NCBI RefSeq assembly: GCF_019711595.1
Contig: NZ_JAIGNR010000004.1
Location: 215,260 to 279,259, forward strand
Direction of reading: 5' to 3'
Source: Qipengyuania sphaerica
GTDB lineage: Bacteria > Pseudomonadota > Alphaproteobacteria > Sphingomonadales > Sphingomonadaceae
Length of the DNA: 64,000 nt
The notes below the pieces were generated by a model, which was not told the origin of the DNA, did no database searches, and worked only from the letters and a program-made list of their open reading frames with translations. Below, piece after piece: positions 16,720-25,726 of the stretch (position 1 is the stretch's first letter; the number at the start of each line of letters is the position of its first letter). The position numbers and the translations under genes are program-made.

Positions 16720-18387
16720 ATGACCACACGCCCTACCCCCGCCGCCGCCAAGCTGCTCGTCGATTGCCTGATCGAGCAAGGCTGCGAGCGGATTTTCACC
16801 GTCCCCGGCGAAAGCTTCCTCCAGGTGCTCGACGCGCTTGGCCAGCAGGACACGATCGACCTCGTCACCTGCCGCCAGGAAGGCGGGGTGGCGATGATGG
16901 CCTGCGCCGACGGGGCGATGACCCAGCGACCCGGCGTGGCCTTCGTCACGCGCGGGCCCGGTGCCACCAACGCCAGCATCGGCGTGCACGTCGCGATGCA
17001 GGATTCGCAGCCGATGATCCTCTTCGTGGGCGACGTCGACAGCGAGATGCGCGACCGCGAGGGCTTCCAGGAGGTCGATTTCGCCGCCTTTTTCGGCCCC
17101 ATCGCCAAATGGGCCGCGCGCATCGACAGCGCGGACAGGATCCCCGAATACGTCGCCCGCGCCTATGCCATGGCGATTTCGGGCCGCCCCGGGCCAGTCG
17201 TGCTCGCCCTGCCCGAAGACATGCTGAGCCGCGACACCGATGCCAAACCGCGAAAGCGGGTCGAGCGCCCGGCACAGGCGCCGTGCCCCGATGCAATGCA
17301 GGCGATGAGGGCGCTCATCGCCGATGCCGCCTCGCCCATCGCGGTGATCGGCGGCGCGGGCTGGAATGCCAAGGCGCGCGAATACTTCCAGCTTTTCGCC
17401 GAGCGCCTCGGCATCCCCGTCACCACGGCATTCCGGAGGCAGGATGCGATCTCGCCTTCGAGCCGCGTCTATGCCGGCAACCTCGGATACGGCCCCAACC
17501 CCAAGCTGGTCGAGCGGGTGAAGAATGCCGACCTCGTGCTGGCAGTCGGCGCGCGGCTGGGTGAGGCGACCACCGACGGTTACACCGTCCCCCCGCTGGT
17601 CGATGGCGAGCGCATGCTCATCCACGTCCATCCCGATCCCAACGAGCTCAACAGCGTCTATCCCGCCGACCTTGCGATCTGCGCCGAGATGGACGAATTC
17701 GCCGAAAGCGCTGCCTTGTGGGACGATGGCGATGCGATCGATTTCGATGCGGGGCGGCAGGCGCACGCCGAATGGGAAGCCTGGGCGACCGCGCGTCCCG
17801 CCGACTATGCGCTCGACATGGCGTCGTGCGTCCAGTTCATGCGCGACACGCTCCCTGCCGATACGATCATCTGCAACGGCGCCGGAAATTTTGCGGGATG
17901 GTGGCACCGCTACTGGCGCTACGAAGGTTTCCCGACCCAGCTCGCCCCGACCTGCGGCGCGATGGGCTATGGCGTTCCCGCAGCGGTGGCAGCCGCTCTC
18001 CGCTTCCCGCAGCGCACCGTCGTTGCCGTGGCCGGCGATGGCGATTTCATGATGAACGGGCAGGAACTGGCGACCGCCGTCCAGCACGATGCGAACATGA
18101 TCGTGATCGTGGTCGACAATTCGGCCTATGGCACGATCCGCATGCACCAGGAACGCGAATTCCCGGGCGACGAACGCATCAGCGGCACCCGCCTCGCCAA
18201 TCCCGATTTCGCGGCCCTCGCTTCGGCCTATGGTGGATGGTCGGCCAGCGCCTCGACCACCCAGGAATTCAAGGACGCGCTCGTCGCTGCCGAAGGCCGC
18301 TCGGGCCTGCGCCTGATCCACGCCAGGATCGAGATCGAACAGCTCGCCGCCAGCGGCGCGACAGTCAGCGGTCTCCGCAACCGTTGA
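16720..18387 (+). CDS. Thiamine-diphosphate-dependent enzyme, acetolactate synthase-like
   Basis: 555 residues with the usual three domains: Pyr (1-175) with the catalytic Glu54 in RQEGG, a central nucleotide-binding-like domain (about 190-330), and the PP domain with the ThDP/Mg motif GDGDF (439-443) and an N-x-AYGTI segment (467-475). It belongs to the acetolactate synthase/benzoylformate decarboxylase/sulfoacetaldehyde group. No IlvH-type regulatory subunit and no pathway gene lies beside it, so it is not evidently the biosynthetic ilvB. Substrate unknown; a decarboxylase or a carboligase are both possible. It stands alone, followed by a hairpin. Confidence 0.85.
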   Translation: MTTRPTPAAAKLLVDCLIEQGCERIFTVPGESFLQVLDALGQQDTIDLVTCRQEGGVAMMACADGAMTQRPGVAFVTRGPGATNASIGVHVAMQDSQPMILFVGDVDSEMRDREGFQEVDFAAFFGPIAKWAARIDSADRIPEYVARAYAMAISGRPGPVVLALPEDMLSRDTDAKPRKRVERPAQAPCPDAMQAMRALIADAASPIAVIGGAGWNAKAREYFQLFAERLGIPVTTAFRRQDAISPSSRVYAGNLGYGPNPKLVERVKNADLVLAVGARLGEATTDGYTVPPLVDGERMLIHVHPDPNELNSVYPADLAICAEMDEFAESAALWDDGDAIDFDAGRQAHAEWEAWATARPADYALDMASCVQFMRDTLPADTIICNGAGNFAGWWHRYWRYEGFPTQLAPTCGAMGYGVPAAVAAALRFPQRTVVAVAGDGDFMMNGQELATAVQHDANMIVIVVDNSAYGTIRMHQEREFPGDERISGTRLANPDFAALASAYGGWSASASTTQEFKDALVAAEGRSGLRLIHARIEIEQLAASGATVSGLRNR

Positions 18388-18397
18388 CAGCAAGCGA

Positions 18398-18430
18398 AAG
18401 GGCCGCCTACCATGTCGGGAGACGGCCCTT
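18398..18430. terminator. Hairpin between convergent TPP enzyme and CsbD genes
   Basis: Stem AAGGGCCG/CGGCCCTT (8 bp) with a 17-nt loop; the plus strand continues CCTCGCT and the minus strand TCGCTTGC, so T tails are poor. Position between convergent genes supports a terminator. Confidence 0.5.
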
Positions 18431-18460
18431 CCTCGCTGAATTTCAGCGTAGCGGCTAACG

Positions 18461-18643
18461 TTAAATGTCGTTGCCGAGTTCGCCTTCGATTTCACCCTTG
18501 AACTGCTGGGCTTCGCCCTTGCGTTCCTGGCGCTCGCCTTCCTGGTGGAGGCTGGCATCGTCGGTCATCTCTGCAACGGCCTGCTTGGTGTTGCCGCTCA
18601 TTTCGTTGGCATTGCCTTTGATTTTTTCTGTCAGTTCGCCCAT
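18461..18643 (-). CDS. CsbD-family small stress protein
   Basis: 60 residues from MGELTEKIKGNANE; the start 18643 is chosen because GGAGAGG precedes it and the family begins this way, an in-frame upstream start lacks a site. The CsbD pattern KIKGNANEMSGNTKQAV...EGERQERKGEAQQFKGE is clear: highly charged, Ala/Gln/Glu-rich, helical, no Cys. CsbD-like proteins rise under general stress in many bacteria, but their mechanism is unknown. In alphaproteobacteria such genes are often EcfG (sigma) dependent; no clear GGAAC-type promoter was confirmed. Confidence 0.85.
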   Translation of the reverse strand: MGELTEKIKGNANEMSGNTKQAVAEMTDDASLHQEGERQERKGEAQQFKGEIEGELGNDI

Positions 18644-18761
18644 GGGGCCTCTCCTTCTGTCTGGTTGCACCAATTGTGGTGCGCTTACAGGGAGATAACG
18701 GGCGGGAAGCAGCTGGCGTTCCGGTGGATTGCGGCGAAGCGTTAGGCCCGAGCGGTAAAGC

Positions 18762-19172
18762 CTAGATGCCCGCCATCGAACAGATGACCGACCATTCCTC
18801 AGGCGTGATTTCGGCCACCGAAAGGCGTGACAGCTTCACCAGTTCGCACTCGGCCAGCTGCGGCTCCGCCTTGATCTGCTTGAGCGTGACCGGATGCGGC
18901 AGCTTGGTCTTCGGCTTCACCTTTACCGCCGCCCATTTGCCCTCGGGATCGGTCGGATCGGTGATCCCTGCAACGCTTACTTCGCAGATGCCGACGATCT
19001 CGAGCCCCTCGCGCGAGTGATAGAAGAAGGCCTGGTCACCAACTTTCATGGCAGCAAGGTTGTTCTTCGCCCGGTGGTTGCGGACACCGTCCCAGGTGCC
19101 TTCCTTTTCGGCTACGAGGTCGTCCCAGCTGTATTTGAAAGGTTCGGATTTCATCAGCCAGTAACGGGCCAT
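18762..19172 (-). CDS. EVE-domain protein
   Basis: 136 residues, the full size of a stand-alone EVE domain. Typical features are YWLMKSEPFKYSWDDL at the N-terminus, the WDGVRNHRAKNNL segment, FYHSREG, and a late EWS. EVE domains belong to the PUA-like fold and bind modified bases in RNA or DNA; stand-alone forms are often near housekeeping genes and the target is not known. It is encoded alone between a CsbD gene and a divergent GGDEF-EAL gene. Confidence 0.9.
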   Translation of the reverse strand: MARYWLMKSEPFKYSWDDLVAEKEGTWDGVRNHRAKNNLAAMKVGDQAFFYHSREGLEIVGICEVSVAGITDPTDPEGKWAAVKVKPKTKLPHPVTLKQIKAEPQLAECELVKLSRLSVAEITPEEWSVICSMAGI

Positions 19173-19298
19173 ATTTTTGCGCTCCTGAGGGTCTTTGGTT
19201 TGGCGCTGCGTAGCGGGCGACAGAGGGCTTGGCCAGTCCGAGCCAAGTAACGGAAAAACCAGTTAACGGGTTTTTAGGCAGCGCCGCGTAATTAGAGC

Positions 19299-21011
19299 TT
19301 GCCGACAACTCCGGGGGGTCCCTTGGCGCAGGATCAAGAGCCAGTAACCGTTACCGACCGAGCAGCACGCAAGAGCGTGTGGCCCGCCGTGCGCAAGCGC
19401 CATGACTTTGTCACCCTGGCGATCGCTCTGGCCGCCATCGGTCTGTTCATGGCGACTGCAAGCATGGTCCTGCCTGCGCTGCTGCGCCATGGTTTTGGCG
19501 GCGCGGACGGTCCAGACGCAATTCTGACGAATGCGCTGATCCTCAACATCGCCCTCATCCTGCTCGGCTGGAACCGCTACAAGGCCTTGAACGGCGAGCT
19601 CGAGCACCAGAAACGTGCCGAGCGCGAAGCTCGCCAGCTGGCCGACAAGGACGACCTTACCGGCAGCCTCAACCGCCGCAGTTTTGCCGCGATGCTGGAG
19701 GGTCTCCTCAGCGGGGAGAAGAACCCCGACCGCGCGATCGCCGCAATTGCGATCGACCTCGACAACTTCAAGCAGGTCAACGACCTCAACGGTCATGCCG
19801 CCGGCGACAAGGTGCTGTGCGAAGCTGCCGAGCGGATTGCCAAACTGCTGCCCGATGGTGCGCAGCTGGCCCGCCTGGGTGGCGACGAGTTCATCTGCGC
19901 CGTACCCTATCTCACGCATTCGCCCGATCGCATCGACCATCTCGTCACGCGGATGATCGAAACCGTGGCACGCCCGGTTGTACACCAGGCCAATGCCATC
20001 GATATCACCGTGTCGATCGGTATCGCGGGCTCCAACCAGCTCGACGGACAGAGCATCGAAACCCCGGCGCAGGACCTGATGCACAAGGCGGATATCGCCA
20101 TGTATCACGCCAAGAAGCAGGGCAAGAACCGCTTCTACTGGTTCGAAGCGCCGATGGAGAACGAACTGCGCTTTCGTAACGAACTCGAAGCCGGCATCCG
20201 CCGCGGCATCGAGAACGACGAGTTCGTTCCCTATTACGAGCAGCAGATCGATCTCGATACGGGCGAAATCGTCGGCTTCGAGATGCTGGCACGCTGGGAA
20301 TCGCCCGAGATGGGGCTGGTGAACCCAGACATCTTCATTCCCATCGCCGAAGAGATCGGTGTCATCGCCGATCTTTCGGAGCGCCTGATTTCGAAGGCTT
20401 TCGAGGATGCCAAGCAATGGGATCCGGAGATCACGCTGTCGGTGAATATTTCGCCGGTGCAGATGCGCGATCCGTGGTTTGCGCAGAAGATCCTCAAGAT
20501 GCTGGTGGAACACCGCTTCCCTGCGCATCGCCTCGACATCGAAGTCACAGAAACCTGCCTGCACGAAAACATCGGCATGGTGCGTTCGATGATCACCTCG
20601 CTGCGCAACCAGGGCGTCAAGGTCAGCCTCGACGACTTCGGGACCGGATACTCCAGCCTCTCGCAGCTGCGCAGCCTGCCGTTTGACCGGCTCAAGATCG
20701 ACCGCAGCTTCATCACCGAACTGAGCAACGAGAACCAGAGCGACAAGCTCGTCGATGCGATCGTCTCGATGAGCGACGGCCTTAAGCTGCCAATCACTGC
20801 CGAGGGCATCGAGAACGAAAAGGTCCTCGAAGCCCTGAGCCGCTGGGGCAGCATGAAGGGCCAGGGCTACCACTATGGCCGCCCCGAACCGGCCGACGAT
20901 GTCCTTAAGCGGCTCGAGATGGCCGGCAAGCTGGCACTGACGAACGAAGACAATGTCGTCAGTCTCGCAAACACCTCCGACGAAGACGATACCGCGAAGC
21001 GCGCCGGCTAA
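19299..21011 (+). CDS. Membrane GGDEF-EAL c-di-GMP protein
   Basis: 570 residues if started at TTG 19299; TTG 19323 behind GGGGGG is an equal candidate, and no ATG is suitably placed. Two TM helices (about 37-60 and 72-92) precede a short coiled linker. The GGDEF domain (about 108-265) has an intact GGDEF at 194-198, but the inhibitory RxxD I-site is not present upstream. The EAL domain (about 280-545) keeps all catalytic groups: Glu328 in EMLAR, NISP, EVTE, DDFGTGYSS, AEGIE and QGYHYG. It could both make and hydrolyse c-di-GMP at the membrane; which activity dominates is unknown. No sensory domain is visible outside the TM region. Confidence 0.9.
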   Translation: MPTTPGGPLAQDQEPVTVTDRAARKSVWPAVRKRHDFVTLAIALAAIGLFMATASMVLPALLRHGFGGADGPDAILTNALILNIALILLGWNRYKALNGELEHQKRAEREARQLADKDDLTGSLNRRSFAAMLEGLLSGEKNPDRAIAAIAIDLDNFKQVNDLNGHAAGDKVLCEAAERIAKLLPDGAQLARLGGDEFICAVPYLTHSPDRIDHLVTRMIETVARPVVHQANAIDITVSIGIAGSNQLDGQSIETPAQDLMHKADIAMYHAKKQGKNRFYWFEAPMENELRFRNELEAGIRRGIENDEFVPYYEQQIDLDTGEIVGFEMLARWESPEMGLVNPDIFIPIAEEIGVIADLSERLISKAFEDAKQWDPEITLSVNISPVQMRDPWFAQKILKMLVEHRFPAHRLDIEVTETCLHENIGMVRSMITSLRNQGVKVSLDDFGTGYSSLSQLRSLPFDRLKIDRSFITELSNENQSDKLVDAIVSMSDGLKLPITAEGIENEKVLEALSRWGSMKGQGYHYGRPEPADDVLKRLEMAGKLALTNEDNVVSLANTSDEDDTAKRAG

Positions 21012-21052
21012 GGCTGGACGTTAAACATCGCAGCACCTAGATGCGCGGTCCT

Positions 21053-21862
21053 ATGCGCGTCTCCTTCACCAAGATGCATGGTCTCGGCAACGACTTCGTC
21101 GTGCTGGATGCGCGCGCGCAGGAAATACCAACGATCACGGAAAAGGTCGCCGCGCGGCTGGCGGATCGCAACACCGGCATCGGGTGCGACCAACTGATTT
21201 TGCTCGAACCGAGCGATGGCGCCGACTTTCGCATGCGGATTTTCAACCATGACGGCGGCGAAGTCGGTGCCTGCGGCAATGCAACGCGCGCCGTGGCTTT
21301 GCTCCATGGAAGCGAGGCGCGGATCGAGACGGGCGGCGGCATGCTGACGGCGTCACCGACCGGTGACGGAGCAAGCGTGGACATGGGCGAACCGCGCTTC
21401 GACTGGGACGCGATCCCGCTGGCTTATCCCGTGGACACGCTCTCGATGCCTGTCGGCTGGGAAACGCTGAACGATCCGGGCGCGGTGAATGTCGGCAATC
21501 CGCACGTAATCTTCTTTGTAGAGGATACAGATGCCGTGCCGCTCGATCGCATCGGGCCCGAGATCGAGAACGATCCGCTCTTCCCCGAGCGCGTGAACGT
21601 CAACGTCGCGACCATCGAAAACCGGAACCGCATCCGCCTGCGGGTGTGGGAGCGCGGCGCGGGGCTGACCCGCGCTTGCGGGACGGGCGCCTGTGCCACG
21701 GCAATCCATGCGATCCGCCGCAAGCTGGTCGACAATCCGGTGACCGTCGCCCTCCCCGGCGGCGAGCTCGATATCGCATGGCATCCTGGCGGTTCCATCC
21801 GCATGACCGGACCTGCCACCGAAAGCTATCGCGGCTCGTTCGAATGGGACGATTACGCGTGA
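21053..21862 (+). CDS. dapF: Diaminopimelate epimerase
   Basis: 269 residues from MRVSFTKMHGLGNDF, the standard start. The two catalytic cysteines are Cys74 (GACGNATR) and Cys209 (ACGTGACA). It converts LL- to meso-diaminopimelate in the cytosol for lysine and peptidoglycan. First gene of dapF-mtaB-ftsY-yciB; its stop overlaps the mtaB start (GTGA). Confidence 0.96.
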   Translation: MRVSFTKMHGLGNDFVVLDARAQEIPTITEKVAARLADRNTGIGCDQLILLEPSDGADFRMRIFNHDGGEVGACGNATRAVALLHGSEARIETGGGMLTASPTGDGASVDMGEPRFDWDAIPLAYPVDTLSMPVGWETLNDPGAVNVGNPHVIFFVEDTDAVPLDRIGPEIENDPLFPERVNVNVATIENRNRIRLRVWERGAGLTRACGTGACATAIHAIRRKLVDNPVTVALPGGELDIAWHPGGSIRMTGPATESYRGSFEWDDYA

Positions 21863-23046
21863 ACGCCCCGGTCAAATCGCCCGAAGTGGTCTCTCTGGGC
21901 TGCCGCCTGAATATTTCCGAGAGCGAGCGCATCCGCGCCATGCTGGCCGGCGAAGACAATCTGGTCGTCGTCAACAGCTGCGCGGTGACGAGCGAGGCGG
22001 TGCGGCAGACGCGGCAGGCCATCCGCAAGGCGCGCAGAGCCAATCCCGACGCCCGCCTGCTGGTGACCGGCTGCGCCGCCGATATCGAGCGCGAGCAGCT
22101 AGCGGCCATGCCCGAGGTCGATGGGCTGATCGCAAACGAGGTGAAACTCGATCCACGCTCCTGGAATGTTCCTGCCTCCGCGCCGCCGGTCCCTGCCCTT
22201 CACACCCGTGCCTTCGTTGCTGTCCAGAACGGGTGCGACCACGCCTGCACTTTCTGCGTCATCCCGCAGGGGCGCGGGAAAAGCCGCTCGCTCGGTGTTC
22301 CCGAAGTTCTGCGCGAAGTCGAAGCGCATCTGGAAGCTGGCGCGTCGGAAGTCGTGCTGACGGGTGTCGATGTCACCTCATGGGGCCATGACCTTGCGGG
22401 ACAGCCCAAGCTTGGTGCGCTGGTGCGAGCGGTCCTCGATGCCTTCCCTGCCCTCGCCCGCATCCGCATGTCGTCGATCGACGGGATCGAGGTGGACGAG
22501 GAACTGTTCGAACTCTTCGCTTCAGCGCCGCGCGTCATGCCGCACATCCACCTTTCGCTCCAGCACGGGCATGATCTCATCCTCAAGCGCATGAAGCGGA
22601 GGCATTTGCGCGCCGACGCGGCAGATCTGGTGCAGCGCCTCAAGCAGCGTCGCCCAGATATTGTCGTCGGTGCCGATCTCATCGCCGGCTTTCCGACCGA
22701 GACCGAAGAGCATCACCAGGCCAATCTGTCGATCATCCGCGAATTGCAGATCGTCCACGGCCACATCTTCCCCTATTCGCCCCGTCCCGGCACTCCTGCA
22801 GCGCGGATGCCACAGGTCGAGCGCGCCACGATAAAGCGCCGCGCAGCAGAACTTCGTACCAAAGTTTCGAAGCTGCGCGCAGAGTGGCTGGCGTCGCTCG
22901 TCGATAAGCCAACGCAAGTCCTCGCCGAAGCCGACGGGACCGGCTATTCGCCAGAATTCGCCCGCGTGAAGTTGCCCGAGGGCACGCAGCGCGGCTCCAT
23001 CGTCACCGTGACGCCCAAGACACTCGAGGACAATCTCCTGTCATGA
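21859..23046 (+). CDS. mtaB: tRNA t6A37 methylthiotransferase MtaB
   Basis: 395 residues. The start is GTG 21859 overlapping the dapF stop; a longer frame extends upstream but runs through dapF. The N-terminal UPF0004 domain supplies cysteines 15, 41 and 72 for the auxiliary 4Fe-4S cluster. The radical-SAM motif CxxxCxxC is at 126-133 (NGCDHACTFC). A C-terminal part resembling TRAM is short or missing, as in MtaB. It adds a methylthio group to t6A37 of tRNAs reading ANN codons. MiaB is excluded by the short N-terminus and the SLGCRLN start segment. Coupled by overlaps to dapF and ftsY. Confidence 0.9.
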   Translation: MNAPVKSPEVVSLGCRLNISESERIRAMLAGEDNLVVVNSCAVTSEAVRQTRQAIRKARRANPDARLLVTGCAADIEREQLAAMPEVDGLIANEVKLDPRSWNVPASAPPVPALHTRAFVAVQNGCDHACTFCVIPQGRGKSRSLGVPEVLREVEAHLEAGASEVVLTGVDVTSWGHDLAGQPKLGALVRAVLDAFPALARIRMSSIDGIEVDEELFELFASAPRVMPHIHLSLQHGHDLILKRMKRRHLRADAADLVQRLKQRRPDIVVGADLIAGFPTETEEHHQANLSIIRELQIVHGHIFPYSPRPGTPAARMPQVERATIKRRAAELRTKVSKLRAEWLASLVDKPTQVLAEADGTGYSPEFARVKLPEGTQRGSIVTVTPKTLEDNLLS

Positions 23047-23966
23047 GCAAACCCAGCTGGACCGAGCGCCTGTTCGGCGGCTTCAAGAAAACCTCCGAGC
23101 GCCTGACCGAAAACCTCTCCGAGGCGGTTACCAAGGCCAAGCTCGACGATGCGACGCTCGACGATGTCGAGGATGCGCTGATCATGTCCGACCTCGGGCC
23201 AAGCGCCGCCGCGCGCATCCGCGAGAAGCTCAGAGAAAAACGCTTCGGCCTCGAAATAAGCGCCGACGAGCTGAAGCAGGCGGTGGCAGACGAGATCGCC
23301 GCCATCCTGCGCCCGGTCGCCAAGCCGCTCGAGATCACCGCCTTCCCGCGCCCGCAGGTCCTGCTGGTGATCGGCGTCAACGGCAGCGGCAAGACCACCA
23401 CCATCGCCAAGCTGGCGCATCTCTTCGTCGAGGACGATTACAACGTCATGCTGGCAGCAGGCGACACCTTCCGAGCGGCAGCAATCGGTCAGCTCCAGAC
23501 CTGGGCAGACCGCGTGGGAGTGCCCATCGTGCGCGGACCCGAAGGCGGCGATCCGGCCTCCATCGTGTTCGACGCGGTCAAGAAAGGCACCGAGATCGGC
23601 ACCGACGTGCTCATCGTCGACACCGCCGGCCGCCTCCAGAACAAGCGCGAGCTGATGGACGAGCTGGCCAAGATCCGCAAAGTTCTCGGCCGCCTCAACC
23701 CCGAAGCACCGCACGACGTGGTGCTGGTGCTCGATGCCACCAACGGCCAGAACGCACTTAGCCAGATCGACGTTTTCAAGGAGGTCGCAGGTGTGACAGG
23801 CCTCGTGATGACCAAGCTCGACGGCACTGCGCGCGGCGGCGTGCTGGTACAGGCGGCAGAGCAATACGGCCTGCCCATCCATGCCATCGGCGTGGGCGAA
23901 AAGATCGACGATTTGCGCCCTTTCGACCCCGACCTGGTTGCGCGCGTGATTGCGGGGATTGCCTGA
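23043..23966 (+). CDS. ftsY: SRP receptor FtsY
   Basis: 307 residues. An N domain (1-85) is followed by the SRP-type GTPase: P-loop GVNGSGKTTT (about 117-126), DTFRAAA, DTAGR, and TKLDGTARGG. The acidic A domain seen in E. coli is nearly absent, as in many alphaproteobacteria. It receives ribosome-SRP complexes at the inner membrane through Ffh. ATG 23043 overlaps the mtaB stop (ATGA). Confidence 0.96.
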   Translation: MSKPSWTERLFGGFKKTSERLTENLSEAVTKAKLDDATLDDVEDALIMSDLGPSAAARIREKLREKRFGLEISADELKQAVADEIAAILRPVAKPLEITAFPRPQVLLVIGVNGSGKTTTIAKLAHLFVEDDYNVMLAAGDTFRAAAIGQLQTWADRVGVPIVRGPEGGDPASIVFDAVKKGTEIGTDVLIVDTAGRLQNKRELMDELAKIRKVLGRLNPEAPHDVVLVLDATNGQNALSQIDVFKEVAGVTGLVMTKLDGTARGGVLVQAAEQYGLPIHAIGVGEKIDDLRPFDPDLVARVIAGIA

Positions 23967-24613
23967 TGAGCGACACCAAACCTGAAAAAAAGCCCACCGG
24001 CTGGCTGCACACGCTGGTCGATTACGGCCCGCTGCTGGTATTCCTCGGCGTCTACAAGTTCTACCAGCCGCCCGAGACCTCGACCTTCGGCGAGATCGCT
24101 GCGGTGATCTACGGCACCATCGCCTTCATGGTCGCCGCCGTGGTGGCGCTGGTGTTCAGCAAGTGGAAGTTCGGCAAGGTCAGCCCGATGCTGATCCTTT
24201 CCACGACGCTGATCGTCGGCTTCGGAGCGCTAACCATCTGGCTTCGCGACGAGCGCTTCATCCAGTTCAAGCCGACCGCGATCTACCTCCTGTTCGGATT
24301 CGTGCTCATCGTAGGTTGGCTGCGCGACCGGGCATGGCTCCAGGTGCTATTGGAAGCCGCATTCGAAGGTGTCACGCATGAAGGCTGGCTCAAGCTTTCG
24401 CGCAATTGGGGCTTCTTCTTCGTTGCGCTTGCCGGCCTGAACGAAGTGCTGGTGCGCACGATGAGCTTCGAAAGCTGGCTTTGGGCGAAGTTGTGGGTGT
24501 TCCTGCCCCTGACCTTCCTTTTCACCTTCACGCAGATCCCGATGCTGCTGAAACACGGCCTATCGCTGGAGGACACCGACGAAGTTCTAGAAGACGAGCC
24601 GCCGACGGCTTGA
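23966..24613 (+). CDS. yciB: Inner-membrane intracellular septation protein YciB/IspZ
   Basis: 215 residues with five or six TM helices. Family marks are the VDYGPLLVFLGVYK segment near the N-terminus and the LSRNWGFFFVALAGLNE segment in the second half. YciB affects envelope synthesis and cell elongation or division through interactions with divisome and elongasome proteins; its molecular activity is not settled. It shares one base with the ftsY stop (TGATG) and is the last gene of the operon, meeting the next, convergent gene without a gap. Confidence 0.93.
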   Translation: MSDTKPEKKPTGWLHTLVDYGPLLVFLGVYKFYQPPETSTFGEIAAVIYGTIAFMVAAVVALVFSKWKFGKVSPMLILSTTLIVGFGALTIWLRDERFIQFKPTAIYLLFGFVLIVGWLRDRAWLQVLLEAAFEGVTHEGWLKLSRNWGFFFVALAGLNEVLVRTMSFESWLWAKLWVFLPLTFLFTFTQIPMLLKHGLSLEDTDEVLEDEPPTA

Positions 24614-25120
24614 TCATACCTCGTTTTCCCCCGGCGTGATCTTGATCATGACACGCATGAGGGTCGTGTAGATCAGGACGACGGTGGCAGCTGACAGGCC
24701 GACCATCAAGACCGTTCCAGCGAACAACCCGTCGTAGACGTTGGCGAACCATGCGGGCGGCAGTTCGTCGAACTCGCCGATAGGCAAAGCGAAAGCCATC
24801 AGAAGAATCAGGGATACCATCAGGGTTATCGCCGAGAGGCGCCCTACCATGGCGACGTCCCGATATGCCGCATGGTCGAAATCCTCGTCCATCCGGCGGA
24901 TCATCCCCACCAGGGTGAGCATTAGGGCGATAATCGTCGCCGAAGCAGTCGCGATGGCCGAGCCCAGATAGAGCCCCGCGCGCGAGAGGGCATTGAGCAG
25001 ATCAACCGCTTCCGCCGCCCCGTAAACCGATCCGATTGCAGCGCGTGCTCCATATCCGACCGCGCAGACCAGCAGGAAGGACAGGGTCGACCAACGATAA
25101 CAGCTGATTAATTTCCACAT
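24614..25120 (-). CDS. Four-TM membrane protein, unknown function
   Basis: 168 residues with four hydrophobic helices (about 10-30, 45-72, 95-118, 130-155) and a conserved-looking cytoplasmic segment RRMDEDFDHAAYRD between helices 2 and 3. No family recognised. It abuts the yciB stop on the opposite strand and is preceded by GGGG 5 nt before the ATG. No neighbour suggests a role. Confidence 0.65.
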   Translation of the reverse strand: MWKLISCYRWSTLSFLLVCAVGYGARAAIGSVYGAAEAVDLLNALSRAGLYLGSAIATASATIIALMLTLVGMIRRMDEDFDHAAYRDVAMVGRLSAITLMVSLILLMAFALPIGEFDELPPAWFANVYDGLFAGTVLMVGLSAATVVLIYTTLMRVMIKITPGENEV

Positions 25121-25203
25121 GCCCCTGTGTATGTCTGATAAGCGGGGTAGTTCCGACTACCGGGGTCTTGATCGGGCGCGAATGCTGGATATGCGGCGTC
25201 CGC

Positions 25204-25677
25204 ATGACCGATACGATGATTCTGGCGTGGGCCTCGCAAGGCGACCACGAAACGCTTGCCGATGTAATGTACGACGCTGTCCGCAACGGGCCGAGCCGCT
25301 ATAACGATGCCCAACGCGCCGCTTGGGTGCCCGAACGCCGTAGCGGCGAAGCCTGGGACGAGCGCCTGGCGCGGCAGGACATTGTCATGGCCGTGAAGGA
25401 CCAGGCGGTGCTCGGTTTCATGAGCCTCGATAAAGCAGGCTATATCGATTTCGCCTACATCCGCCCCGGGGCCCAAGGCAGCGGCCTGTTCCGCAAGATG
25501 TTCGAGGCAATCGAAGGGAAGGCGCGCGACAAGGGCGAGCCGCGCCTGTGGGTGCATGCCAGCCTGATGGCTCAGCCGGCCTTTGAGAAGATGGGCTTCA
25601 CCGTCGTCGAGCACGAGGTCGTCCATATCGGCGAGCAAGCGTTCGAAAGAGCGGAAATGGAGAAGCCGCTCACCTGA
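25204..25677 (+). CDS. GNAT-family N-acetyltransferase
   Basis: 157 residues from ATG 25204; ATG 25216 or TTG 25168 are other possible starts, since no good ribosome site distinguishes them. The GNAT fold is seen in the central IDFAYIRPGAQGSGLFRKMFEAI segment, whose QGSG is the acetyl-CoA pyrophosphate loop, and in the APAF-type FEKMGF segment near the C-terminus. The sequence resembles the YafP-like branch. Acceptor substrate unknown. It precedes a second GNAT gene by 49 bp. Confidence 0.75.
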   Translation: MTDTMILAWASQGDHETLADVMYDAVRNGPSRYNDAQRAAWVPERRSGEAWDERLARQDIVMAVKDQAVLGFMSLDKAGYIDFAYIRPGAQGSGLFRKMFEAIEGKARDKGEPRLWVHASLMAQPAFEKMGFTVVEHEVVHIGEQAFERAEMEKPLT

Positions 25678-25726
25678 CGTTGATCGGATGTAGACCCAGT
25701 GAGAGGATAGGCGCTAGGACCCGGCA

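Noticed and set aside
16705..18558. 617-codon minus-strand frame across the ThDP enzyme gene
   Set aside because: Antisense shadow; the plus-strand protein has all cofactor motifs.
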